Below, piece by piece: positions 37,170 to 48,900 of a DNA stretch of 64,000 nt. The stretch comes from Nicotiana tabacum (lineage: Eukaryota; Streptophyta; Magnoliopsida; Solanales; Solanaceae): assembly GCF_000715075.1 (NCBI RefSeq), contig NC_134082.1, forward strand, positions 58,367,466 through 58,431,465, written 5' to 3'. The notes beneath the pieces were generated by a model. The model ran no database searches. It was not told where the DNA came from and worked only from the letters and a program-made list of their open reading frames with translations. The position numbers and the translations under genes are program-made. The number at the start of each line of letters is the position of its first letter. The first letter of the stretch is position 1.

Positions 37170-40100
37170 ATGAGTTCCATGAAGTTTGAAATTGATAGAT
37201 TCAGTGGACGCAACAACTTCAATATCTGGAAGATCCAGATGATGCCGTTACTGCGGAGGAAAGGTTCAATCCATGCTATTTACGGAAAGTATCCTAAGGA
37301 TATATCAGCTCCCGACAAGGAGAAGATTGAAGGGGATGCATTAAGTGCAATCCAACTATCACTTTCACCTAACGTGCTTTGAGAAATGAGTACGGGTACC
37401 GAAGAGACGACCAAATAGTTATGGGAAAAGCTAGAAGGGCTATACCAAGACCGATCAGTGACAACAAGGATGTTGTTACAACGGTGTCTTCACACATTTA
37501 AGATGGGGTCAGGTACTTCGTTACAAGATCATTTAGATGTGTTCAATAAACTTGTCATGGACTTACAGATTGCAGCAATTAAAAAGGAGGAGGAGACGCT
37601 TGCATGTGCTTTGCTATTTTCATTGACTTCAGGATATCGTGATATTGAGAATTCAATGATGTATAGCAAGGAGCCTATCAAGCTTAAGCAAGTGCGGCAG
37701 ACACTTAACTCTAGTGATGTGCGGAGGCACATTGAGGGAGATAGAGATGAACAGGCAAGTGGGCTCTTTGTGAGAGGCCGGACTAGCCAATAGGGAAAGA
37801 GCAAATCAAAGCACAGATCAAAGTCTCGTGTGAACAAGAAGAATACAGAGTGTTGGGGTTGTGGCAAGAAGGGACACTTTGAACGAGACTGCCCAATGTC
37901 AAAGTCCAAGGAAAAGGCGAGTGCATCCACAGTTGAACAGGTATATGATTTTGATAATGATTATGTACTAACAACATCGTGTAATAATCATAGTAGTTAT
38001 GGAAACAAATGGGTGTTAGACTCTACTTGCACTCTGCATATGACGTTCCGAAAAGATTGGTTTAGCATCTATGAGAAAAGTGGAGGAACCGTAGTAATGG
38101 GCAATAATGCAACTTGTGCAATAGTTGGCATTGGCTCAGTTCTGGTTCGCTGCCATGATGGAGTTGTGAGGACTATTACACAAGTCTGTCATGTTCCTGA
38201 TCTGAAGAAGAATTTGATCTCCCTGAGTACTCTAGATGAACAAGGCTACAGGTACATGAGCGAAGCAGGAACTATAAAGGTGACTAAAGGTTCTTTAGTC
38301 ATGCTGAAAGGCAAGCTGGAGAACGGCCTTTACACATTGGCCGGAAGCACCATTGTTGGCTCTGCAAATGCATCTACAGTGCAGTTATCTAATGATGACA
38401 AGGCAAGACTATGGCACATGAGATTGGGTCATATGAGCGCACGTGGACTGGAGATGTTGAGCAATCGTAACCTTTTAGAAGGTGAGAAGATCAGCACACT
38501 TGACTTCTGTGAGCACTGCGTTCTAGGGAAGCAAAAGAAGGTCAGTTTCAGTACTGGCAAACACAAGACAAGAGGAGTGCTAGACTACATCCATTCAGAT
38601 TTATGGGGTCCCTCTAAACTTCCATCGAAGGGCAAAAAGAGGTATCTTCTCACTTTTATTGATGATTTCTCACGAAAGGTTTGGGTGCATTATTTGAAGG
38701 CAAAAAGTGATGCTTTTGAAGCATTTAAAGAGTGGAAGATTTTGGTTGAAAATCAAATGGAGCGGAAAATCAAGTATCTTCGCACAGACAAAGGCTTGGA
38801 GTTTTGCAATGAAGAGTTTAATGAATTCTGCAAGGTTCATGGGATCTCAAGACATAGGACTGTCAGGCATACCCCACAGCAGAATGGAGTTGCCGAGAGA
38901 ATGAACATAACTCTTCTTGTAAATGCTCGTTGTATGCTCTTACAAGCCAAAATGTCCAAAGTATTTTGGGCTGAAGCAGTTCACACTACTGCTCATATTG
39001 TCAATTGATCTCTAGCATCGACAATTGACTTTAAGACTCCGAATGAGGTATGGTCAGGTGAACCCTCTAACTATTCATACTTATGAGTATTTGGGTGTCC
39101 AGCTTATTATCACGTTAATGAAGGAAAGCTTGAACCAAGGGCTAAGAAGGTCATATTCGTAGGGTATGTGGATGGAGTAAAAGGGTACAAATTTTGGTGT
39201 TTGTCTTTACTCAAATTTATAGTTAGTAGAGATGTTACCTTTGATGAATCCTCTATACTTGATCCCCGTAAAGTTTCCGTGGAGTTTTCAGGAAACAACA
39301 ACGACGAGCAGGTGGAGCTTCTGGTGGAGCTTGCCAAAGAAAAGGATCAAGAGACTCAGGTTAAAGATGAGTCAGAAGACGTAGACCTTGTTGTCAATGA
39401 ACCATACACAATTGCAAAGGGGAGGGAGAGGAGGCATACACAAGAACCAGAACGCCTTATAGATCAAACAAACTTGATTGCATATGCGTTCGTAGCTGCA
39501 CAAGAAGAGATTAAGGATCTGGAGCCCTCCTCGTCTATTGAAGCAACTTCTTGCAAGGATGTTGTACAATGGCGGTTAGCCATGACTGAAGAGATGGAGT
39601 CTTTTCACAAGAATCAGACATGGATCTTAGTGAAAAGACAAAAGGGGAAGAGGATAGTTGGATGCAAGTGGGTCTACCGAAAGAAAGAGGGAATTCCTGA
39701 AGTGGAAGATGCTAGGTTCAAGGCGAGATTGGTTGCAAAAGGATTCAGTCAGAAGGAGGGAATTGACTACAATGAGATTTTCTCTCTAGTCGTGAAGCAT
39801 AGCTCAATTCTCGTGCTACTAGCATTGGTTGCCCAATTTGACTTGGAGCTTCAACGGCTTGATGTCAAAACTACTTTCTTACACGGTGATCTAGAAGAGA
39901 CAATCTATATGGATTAGCCTGAAGGTTTCCTAGCTGAGGGAAAAAAAGATCACGTATGCCAACTAAAGAAGTCTGTGTATGGTTTGAAGCAATCCCCTAG
40001 ACAGTGATACAAGAGGTTTGATGCATTCATGACTACACATGAATTCTCAAGGAGTGCATTTGATAGCTGTGTGTATCACAAAAAGATGTCTGGTAACTCA

Positions 40101-41084
40101 ATAATTTATTTACTGTTGTATGTTGATGATATGCTTATTGCTACTAACAACATTACAAAGATAAATGCTTTGAAGAAACTGTTGAGTAAGGAATTTGACA
40201 TGAAGGATTTAGGAGCTGCAAAGAAAATCCTTGGTATGGAGATTTCAAGAGAAGACAGTGTTGTACATCTTTCTCAGAAGAGGTATATTGAAAGGGTTCT
40301 CAAGAGATTCAATATGCATGCGTGCAAGCCTGTAAGTACACTATTAGCTCCTCATTTTAAACTTTCAGAGTTACAAATGCCTCAGTCCGAGGATGAGGTA
40401 GAGCATATGTCAAAGATTCCTTATGCAAGTGCAGTTGGTAGCATTATGTATGCTATGGTATGCACACGTCCAGATATTTCTCAATATGTAAGTGTGGTAA
40501 GTAGATACATGTCCAGACCAGGAAAGAGGCATTGGGAAGCTGTCAAGTGGATATTGAGATATCTCAAAGGAACTTCTGGTGTTGGTCTAACCTTACGAAA
40601 AAGTGGTGGAGGTATTTCAATTCTCGGTTATGTAGATTCTGACTATGCAAGATATCTTGACTGAAGAAGGTCCACAACTGGATACATCTTTACCCTCGTT
40701 GGCAATGCCGTTAGTTGGAAGTCGAATCTGCAGTCGATTGCCGCTTTGTCTACGACAGAAGCAGAATACATGGCAGCAGCGGAGGCGGTGAAGGAAGTTA
40801 TCTGGTTAAAAGGTTTAGTAGCGGAATTGAGTTTGGTTCAGCTGAAATCAACTCTTAGATGTGATAGTGAGAGTGTTATTCATCTAATGAAAAATCAGAG
40901 ATTTCATGAGCGCACTAAACACATTAATGTCAGATTTCATTTTATTCGAGATGTTGTTGAAGAGGGAACTATCAAGGTCGTAAAGGTTATCACAGACGAT
41001 AATGCTTAAGATATGTTGACCAAGATAGTCCCACTCGCTAAGTTTGCACACTGCAAGGACTTGGCGGGGGTGTGCATTAACTGA
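37170..41084 (+). pseudogene. Copia gag-pol polyprotein with nine premature stops
   Basis: One reading frame of 1304 codons runs from ATG 37170 to TGA 41082. In order: gag (FEIDRFSGRNNFNIWK), zinc knuckle CWGCGKKGHFERDC (about 37854-37895), protease with D-S-T where D-S-G is usual (WVLDSTCT), GAG-pre-integrase (HMRLGHMSARGLEML), integrase with D, D and E present (SDLWG, RTDKGLEF, VAERMN), RT with YVDD (about 40120) and RNase H (STTEAEYMAAAEA). Premature stops lie at 37380, 37416, 37791, 39006, 39084, 39915, 40005, 40662 and 41007. Most are explicable as CGA-to-TGA, CAG-to-TAG or TGG-to-TGA. No frameshift is seen. The protein is non-functional as it stands. Confidence 0.92.
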
Positions 41085-41225
41085 TGCAACTCCGAAGAGA
41101 ACAGTTGTTAGGTGGAGGTGGTATGTTCAACAATGGTTTGATTCTTCTTGTTTCTTACAACGGGGTTGCCCAGTAAGCTTAGAAGTTTTGGCCAGAGTTG
41201 TTCACACGCACGCTCGAAACGCAAA

Positions 41226-41238
41226 CCAAGGTGGAGAT
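41226..41238 (+). promoter_or_regulatory. Copia polypurine tract
   Basis: CCAAGGTGGAGAT directly precedes the 3' LTR, the usual place and composition for the plus-strand primer of copia elements. Confidence 0.75.
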
Positions 41239-41626
41239 TGAAGGTGTTGGTTTATGTTTAGTCAACAATGACATATCAATTGGAAGAGTTGGTGGAAAGA
41301 GTTGGCGTGGATGCTAGGAGGAAGCTTCCTCCTTTGATGTCACCCATGACATCAAGAGGAGGTAGTTTGATGTCACCAATGACATCAAGAGGAGGTTTTT
41401 ACCTCTATAAATAGATGCACTCCTTCATTTGTAGAAACCATCCCAAAAATAATACAACGCATTGTAGTGAGTAGAGAGTTAAGAGAGAAATTCTCTTAAG
41501 TGTAATTGGGAACTCTCCCCTTCCTTTGTTAATATTAAAAAGGCAACTCTTCTCTGGTGGACGTAGGATTATTTTGATCCGAACCACGTTAAATCTTGTG
41601 TTCTTTCTTTTACGTTTCCGCTAACA
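41239..41626 (+). mobile_element. Copia 3' LTR
   Basis: 388 bp, with 12 differences from the 5' LTR by manual count. It is followed by the target-site duplication CTTAC (41627-41631), then host sequence. Confidence 0.93.
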
Positions 41627-41631
41627 CTTAC
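41627..41631. repeat. Target-site duplication CTTAC, right of copia
   Basis: Identical to 36721-36725. The stop codon of the host BRX exon (41634-41636, minus strand) begins two bases further on. Confidence 0.9.
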
Positions 41632-41633
41632 AT

Positions 41634-42050
41634 TTAGAAGAAAAAGGAAACTTCTAATTCTTTGTCATTCCTGTATCCCTCAACATCATATTTTTGGTAG
41701 ACGTATAGCTGGTTCTCTTCCCACCACTTCTTTGCTTCCTTCGTCGTAAACTTTTCCCTACTGCATAATGCAACCCAAGTAAGCATTAGAAATGTAAAGT
41801 ATGCAGCGGAATGATGTATGTCTAAAAAAGTTTCTAAATATTGGATATAAATTTACCTGAACCTGACTCGCTTGAGTCCCTTTTTCCCACTTGGCAATAT
41901 TGTCAATGTGACGTCGACCCCAGGCTGGTACTGTTCCACACATTCATCAGCATAGTGTTTTTTGTTATATAAAGATCTTAACTTGTTCGAAAATACAAGC
42001 GGAGAATTCAATAGGCTATCAACTTTGCTATTGTCCACATCGACAACAAC
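41634..42050 (-). pseudogene. Detached copy of the PRAF BRX exons (exons 7' and 8')
   Basis: Exon 7' (41857-42050) and exon 8' (41634-41760) repeat the last two exons of the PRAF gene, with splice sites and stop intact. The one coding difference found turns the conserved Trp of the BRX start (A-D-E-W-V-E-Q-Y) into Cys. The copy lacks the rest of the gene upstream: minus-strand sequence breaks into filler at 42240-42315 and then antisense copia. It could be expressed only as an alternative 3' end spliced from the intact gene across about 3.9 kb of copia sequence. Confidence 0.85.
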
Positions 42051-42239
42051 CTGATGGTTAGTTTCTCTTGTAGCTTAAAGAGCTGACATTTTCTGCAACA
42101 GGAATAATCAAAACAAGCTAAAGGCATTGTATTCTGAGCTGATACTAAGATACACATTTAGATGAATCTACGAAAGAGTATTATGTTGACATTAAGGATA
42201 AAACGGGAGTGTTACATGTGTCAAAAGCTAATCTTGAAA

Positions 42240-42315
42240 TCATGAGTTGAAGATTTTTACAGTCAGCCAGTTGAGTGTTTACTAATTTGAGCTATACGCA
42301 ACAAAAATCTTGGGC
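42240..42315. other. 76-bp filler at the duplication junction
   Basis: Sequence between the two 4257-bp copies. It matches neither flank of either copy and I could not match it elsewhere in the window by eye. Filler of this kind is common where broken ends are joined by end-joining with template switching. Confidence 0.8.
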
Positions 42316-45300
42316 AATAATCATAGTAGTTATGGAAACAAATGGGTGTTAGACTCTACTTGCACTCTGCATATGACGTTCCGAAAAGATTGGTTTAGCA
42401 TCTATGAGAAAAGTGGAGGAACCGTAGTAATGGGCAATAATGCAACTTGTGCAATAGTTGGCATTGGCTCAGTTCTGGTTCGCTGCCATGATGGAGTTGT
42501 GAGGACTATTACACAAGTCTGTCATGTTCCTGATCTGAAGAAGAATTTGATCTCCCTGAGTACTCTAGATGAACAAGGCTACAGGTACATGAGCGAAGCA
42601 GGAACTATAAAGGTGACTAAAGGTTCTTTAGTCATGCTGAAAGGCAAGCTGGAGAACGGCCTTTACACATTGGCCGGAAGCACCATTGTTGGCTCTGCAA
42701 ATGCATCTACAGTGCAGTTATCTAATGATGACAAGGCAAGACTATGGCACATGAGATTGGGTCATATGAGCGCACGTGGACTGGAGATGTTGAGCAATCG
42801 TAACCTTTTAGAAGGTGAGAAGATCAGCACACTTGACTTCTGTGAGCACTGCGTTCTAGGGAAGCAAAAGAAGGTCAGTTTCAGTACTGGCAAACACAAG
42901 ACAAGAGGAGTGCTAGACTACATCCATTCAGATTTATGGGGTCCCTCTAAACTTCCATCGAAGGGCAAAAAGAGGTATCTTCTCACTTTTATTGATGATT
43001 TCTCACGAAAGGTTTGGGTGCATTATTTGAAGGCAAAAAGTGATGCTTTTGAAGCATTTAAAGAGTGGAAGATTTTGGTTGAAAATCAAATGGAGCGGAA
43101 AATCAAGTATCTTCGCACAGACAAAGGCTTGGAGTTTTGCAATGAAGAGTTTAATGAATTCTGCAAGGTTCATGGGATCTCAAGACATAGGACTGTCAGG
43201 CATACCCCACAGCAGAATGGAGTTGCCGAGAGAATGAACATAACTCTTCTTGTAAATGCTCGTTGTATGCTCTTACAAGCCAAAATGTCCAAAGTATTTT
43301 GGGCTGAAGCAGTTCACACTACTGCTCATATTGTCAATTGATCTCTAGCATCGGCAATTGACTTTAAGACTCCGAATGAGGTATGGTCAGGTGAACCCTC
43401 TAACTATTCATACTTATGAGTATTTGGGTGTCCAGCTTATTATCACGTTAATGAAGGAAAGCTTGAACCAAGGGCTAAGAAGGTCATATTCGTAGGGTAT
43501 GTGGATGGAGTAAAAGGGTACAAATTTTGGTGTTTGTCTTTACTCAAATTTATAGTTAGTAGAGATGTTACCTTTGATGAATCCTCTATACTTGATCCCC
43601 GTAAAGTTTCCGTGGAGTTTTCAGGAAACAACAACGACGAGCAGGTGGAGCTTCTGGTGGAGCTTGCCAAAGAAAAGGATCAAGAGACTCAGGTTAAAGA
43701 TGAGTCAGAAGACGTAGACCTTGTTGTCAATGAACCATACACAATTGCAAAGGGGAGGGAGAGGAGGCATACACAAGAACCAGAACGCCTTATAGATCAA
43801 ACAAACTTGATTGCATATGCGTTCGTAGCTGCACAAGAAGAGATTAAGGATCTGGAGCCCTCCTCGTCTATTGAAGCAACTTCTTGCAAGGATGTTGTAC
43901 AATGGCGGTTAGCCATGACTGAAGAGATGGAGTCTTTTCACAAGAATCAGACATGGATCTTAGTGAAAAGACAAAAGGGGAAGAGGATAGTTGGATGCAA
44001 GTGGGTCTACCGAAAGAAAGAGGGAATTCCTGAAGTGGAAGATGCTAGGTTCAAGGCGAGATTGGTTGCAAAAGGATTCAGTCAGAAGGAGGGAATTGAC
44101 TACAATGAGATTTTCTCTCTAGTCGTGAAGCATAGCTCAATTCTCGTGCTACTAGCATTGGTTGCCCAATTTGACTTGGAGCTTCAACGGCTTGATGTCA
44201 AAACTACTTTCTTACACGGTGATCTAGAAGAGACAATCTATATGGATTAGCCTGAAGGTTTCCTAGCTGAGGGAAAAAAAGATCACGTATGCCAACTAAA
44301 GAAGTCTGTGTATGGTTTGAAGCAATCCCCTAGACAGTGATACAAGAGGTTTGATGCATTCATGACTACACATGAATTCTCAAGGAGTGCATTTGATAGC
44401 TGTGTGTATCACAAAAAGATGTCTGGTAACTCAATAATTTATTTACTGTTGTATGTTGATGATATGCTTATTGCTACTAACAACATTACAAAGATAAATG
44501 CTTTGAAGAAACTGTTGAGTAAGGAATTTGACATGAAGGATTTAGGAGCTGCAAAGAAAATCCTTGGTATGGAGATTTCAAGAGAAGACAGTGTTGTACA
44601 TCTTTCTCAGAAGAGGTATATTGAAAGGGTTCTCAAGAGATTCAATATGCATGCGTGCAAGCCTGTAAGTACACTATTAGCTCCTCATTTTAAACTTTCA
44701 GAGTTACAAATGCCTCAGTCCGAGGATGAGGTAGAGCATATGTCAAAGATTCCTTATGCAAGTGCAGTTGGTAGCATTATGTATGCTATGGTATGCACAC
44801 GTCCAGATATTTCTCAATATGTAAGTGTGGTAAGTAGATACATGTCCAGACCAGGAAAGAGGCATTGGGAAGCTGTCAAGTGGATATTGAGATATCTCAA
44901 AGGAACTTCTGGTGTTGGTCTAACCTTACGAAAAAGTGGTGGAGGTATTTCAATTCTCGGTTATGTAGATTCTGACTATGCAAGATATCTTGACTGAAGA
45001 AGGTCCACAACTGGATACATCTTTACCCTCGTTGGCAATGCCGTTAGTTGGAAGTCGAATCTGCAGTCGATTGCCGCTTTGTCTACGACAGAAGCAGAAT
45101 ACATGGCAGCAGCGGAGGCGGTGAAGGAAGTTATCTGGTTAAAAGGTTTAGTAGCGGAATTGAGTTTGGTTCAGCTGAAATCAACTCTTAGATGTGATAG
45201 TGAGAGTGTTATTCATCTAATGAAAAATCAGAGATTTCATGAGCGCACTAAACACATTAATGTCAGATTTCATTTTATTCGAGATGTTGTTGAAGAGGGA

Positions 45301-45417
45301 ACTATCAAGGTCGTAAAGGTTATCACAGACGATAATGCTTAAGATATGTTGACCAAGATAGTCCCACTCGCTAAGTTTGCACACTGCAAGGACTTGGCGG
45401 GGGTGTGCATTAACTGA
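42316..45417 (+). pseudogene. Truncated second copia pol (duplicate)
   Basis: The copy starts inside protease (open from about 42310) and runs through integrase, RT and RNase H. It carries the same premature stops as copy 1 (43339, 43417, 44248, 44338, 44995, 45340). Sharing all of them shows the element was already dead when duplicated. Gag, PBS and 5' LTR are absent. Confidence 0.92.
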
Positions 45418-45571
45418 TGCAACTCCGAAGAGAACAGTTGTTAGGTGGAGGTGGTATGTTCAACAATGGTTTGATTCTTCTTGTTTCTTACAACGGGGTT
45501 GCCCAGTAAGCTTAGAAGTTTTGGCCAGAGTTGTTCACACGCACGCTCGAAACGCAAACCAAGGTGGAGAT

Positions 45572-45959
45572 TGAAGGTGTTGGTTTATGTTTAGTCAACA
45601 ATGACATATCAATTGGAAGAGTTGGTGGAAAGAGTTGGCGTGGATGCTAGGAGGAAGCTTCCTCCTTTGATGTCACCCATGACATCAAGAGGAGGTAGTT
45701 TGATGTCACCAATGACATCAAGAGGAGGTTTTTACCTCTATAAATAGATGCACTCCTTCATTTGTAGAAACCATCCCAAAAATAATACAACGCATTGTAG
45801 TGAGTAGAGAGTTAAGAGAGAAATTCTCTTAAGTGTAATTGGGAACTCTCCCCTTCCTTTGTTAATATTAAAAAGGCAACTCTTCTCTGGTGGACGTAGG
45901 ATTATTTTGATCCGAACCACGTTAAATCTTGTGTTCTTTCTTTTACGTTTCCGCTAACA
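45572..45959 (+). mobile_element. Duplicate copia 3' LTR
   Basis: Same as 41239-41626 as far as I compared them. It is followed by CTTAC (45960-45964) and the PRAF stop codon at 45967-45969. In antisense it now forms the immediate 3' flank of the PRAF gene. Confidence 0.92.
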
Positions 45960-45966
45960 CTTACAT

Positions 45967-48900
45967 TTAGAAGAAAAAGGAAACTTCTAATTCTTTGTCA
46001 TTCCTGTATCCCTCAACATCATATTTTTGGTAGACGTATAGCTGGTTCTCTTCCCACCACTTCTTTGCTTCCTTCGTCGTAAACTTTTCCCTACTGCATA
46101 ATGCAACCCAAGTAAGCATTAGAAATGTAAAGTATGCAGCGGAATGATGTATGTCTAAAAAAGTTTCTAAATATTGGATATAAATTTACCTGAACCTGAC
46201 TCGCTTGAGTCCCTTTTTCCCACTTGGCAATATTGTCAATGTGACGTCGACCCCAGGCTGGTACTGTTCCACCCATTCATCAGCATAGTGTTTTTTGTTA
46301 TATAAAGATCTTAACTTGTTCGAAAATACAAGCGGAGAATTCAATAGGCTATCAACTTTGCTATTGTCCACATCGACAACAACCTGATGGTTAGTTTCTC
46401 TTGTAGCTTAAAGAGCTGACATTTTCTGCAACAGGAATAATCAAAACAAGCTAAAGGCATTGTATTCTGAGCTGATACTAAGATACACATTTAGATGAAT
46501 CTACGAAAGAGTATTATGTTGACATTAAGGATAAAACGGGAGTGTTACATGTGTCAAAAGCTAATCTTGAAACTGACGAGTATTTCTTTTTCTCCTTTTT
46601 TTTTCCTTTTAAAGAACGGGGGAAAATGGAACATATATGTGAAGGGATAACATACTAAGAACAAAGTCCTGTCAGTATGCATCAGTCTATCAATTATTAG
46701 TAGCATATCCCCACGTTCTATTCCAAAATGGATCAGATGAAATACAATCTTGCATACAACATTATAGTATCCTTCTTAGTAACCTTTTCTCAATCTCCTC
46801 CAGTTTCACGTAGTTGTCCACTTAATTATGTTTGCCTAGTATGTAGTAGGTACATACTATAGTGTGGTTGGCTATTTTTCTCTCCGCGGTCATGAACTCT
46901 GGTAAAGGAAACAAGATTATACGTATTAAGACATCCTTAGGAAATACTTCGTTTGCGGAAATAAACTTGTTGAAAAAGTGATCTCCCTTCCGAGAAGGGG
47001 AGCATCTCAATCAGATTTCTAGCTGTGTTTCTGCATTTTTACAACTAATGCTATTTTATAACCATACTGCTTTTAGTTTAGAGACCCAATACAACTAATG
47101 ATATGTTACAGGAGTTTAATAGACTAAACAGCCAATTCTCAGTGATATAAGAATCTGGAGTTGTAACTTGTAAGGCTATGTAATTCTTCCTCCTTTTTCT
47201 TTATAGTGGAGAGGATTACAGAGAAGGAGATATTTGGCCAAGTGTTACAAACTAACGATCAAGGAAATCAGCAAAGCAGGCATAGCATACATTGCCACAA
47301 CTTTTGGTCAGCTTAAGACCTTGGATGTTTGTTTATCTCGCAAATGACGCGGAATAAATATGTTATCTATCGTATCACCTTTCAAGACAGATCATTTCAA
47401 CATCTTAAAATCGAACAACACCCATGGCTACATGGTGTCACACGGCATTGAGTTGTCAAAGTTTTAAAGTCTTACACTGACCTCAAGTAATGGTCACTTT
47501 TTATTTGCAACGTGTTGAATTGTTTCTAGGCAAATACACAATTGGCACAGGCAAACTCATAAACAAGACATTGAAGTATTATCAATTAAGGTAGCCTTAG
47601 GGAGGTATAAGCAGTAGAATTATGATTAAAGAAAACCAGATATTAGGAAATGTACATGAGTTCTTATCTTGGAAAGTTCTTCAAGAAGCAAATTATCTGA
47701 TTCTGACATTTTTTCCTCCATAGTTAGCGCAGTTGAACACACAACTTTTGGTTCTGGAGGAACCTTCGAATGACTTGGGGAAGCTGAAACCCGTGAATTT
47801 CTCACACGAAGATTTTGAGTTCTCGTGTGTCCACTTCCTCTTCTAAAGATTTCAGAACAAGGAATTGGTCCCCATCTTGGAAAACAATCCAACAAAGATT
47901 CAATGGGATCTAGGCACTGTGTACTTTCCCCTAGATTGTTTACAGCCCTCCGGTCACAGCATTGACTGTTCTCGCTAAAATATTTTCTGGTTGACATCAT
48001 TCGTCTGGATATACTATTTGACTCTTCCACCTCTTCCTTGACATTAATGGATGCCTTCTGATTTATCAATAGCGATCTCGGGCTATGCTTTGGCGTATTG
48101 GGTGGTCTGTTTACCCTTTGCAGTTGGCAGAAACATGGACCACATACACGAGAAGCTTTAATTTTGTCTGGTGCCAAAGATGCATTTGTGGTTTTCTTGC
48201 TGCAGCATGCACGACAAAATAAAAGACCACAATTATAACAATTTTGCTTCTTCCTTGTAATCCCAAAAGTGGTGCCACATCCTCTGCAAACTGATTGATC
48301 ACTACTTGATATAGATTTATGCAAACATATCGCTGCTGTAGAATTTGATCCACAAGCAATATGTTCCACTTGCCTGTCTCTTAGAGCCTCAACTAAAGTC
48401 GGGCAGTTTCTATCTTCCGTATCACCTAATCCCAACTGTCCGTTTGAACCTTTACCCCATGTGTAGACATTTCCCTTAGATGCAAGCACAGCAACATGAT
48501 AAGATCCCGAGGAGATCTCTATAACAATCTCGTCTTTAAGTTTCCCTTGCACCATCACTACTGATTTATCTTTGGCTTTTGGATTACCCAGCTGCCCGTG
48601 CACCGAACTTCCCATTGTGTAAACCTTTCCTTCGGTAGACAACCCAATGGTTAAGGTGTTTGCACAGGCAACTTGAATGAAATCATGATCCACAAGTTTA
48701 GCTACACATGTTGGTAAAAGCTTTCTCTTATCTTCAGAGTGACCAAGTCTTCCTTTATCCCCATCACCCCATGTAAAAAGCTTCCCGCCTGAATTATTGA
48801 ATTTAAGGTAATGAACAGAGATTTCCACTACTGCAGATGTATGCCATGGTCCACATGCAACTGATTTCACCCACAGACCTCTAAGGGACTCAACTTCTTT

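Larger units (their letters stand above)
36726..41626 (+). mobile_element. Ty1/copia retrotransposon, 4.9 kb (Tnt1/Tork-like)
   Basis: Two 388-bp LTRs, CTTAC target-site duplications, a PBS and a polypurine tract bound one coding frame from 37170 to 41084. That frame is interrupted only by stop codons, with no frameshift. Domain order gag-protease-integrase-RT-RNase H is the copia order. The LTRs differ at 12 of 388 positions by my count (about 3%), suggesting insertion on the order of a million years ago under usual plant rates. It sits two bases beyond the stop codon of the convergent PRAF gene. Confidence 0.93.
37983..42239. repeat. Direct segmental duplication, copy 1 (4257 bp)
   Basis: Matches 42316-46572 base for base apart from two differences found by eye (A/G at 39026/43359 and A/C at about 41940/46273), at a constant offset of 4333. 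It holds copia sequence from within protease to the 3' LTR plus the last two PRAF exons and part of the preceding intron. Confidence 0.93.
42316..46572. repeat. Direct segmental duplication, copy 2 (4257 bp)
   Basis: Second copy of 37983-42239. Its right edge runs without a break into the PRAF gene intron, so this copy carries the working 3' end of the gene. It has no 5' LTR, so it did not arise by a second transposition. Confidence 0.93.

Noticed and set aside
37529..37930. Minus-strand 133-residue frame within copia gag
   Set aside because: It is a shadow of the plus-strand gag frame, which has clear zinc knuckle and capsid motifs.
42310..45959. Second independent copia insertion
   Set aside because: It lacks a 5' LTR, gag and its own target-site duplication. 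The host exons beyond the LTR are copied too, at the same offset of 4333. A segmental duplication explains all of this.
46822..47010. Possible missing PRAF exon (62-residue minus-strand frame)
   Set aside because: Its translation shows no heptad pattern or similarity to the PRAF coiled coil, and it has no good splice pair in phase with exons 6 and 7.
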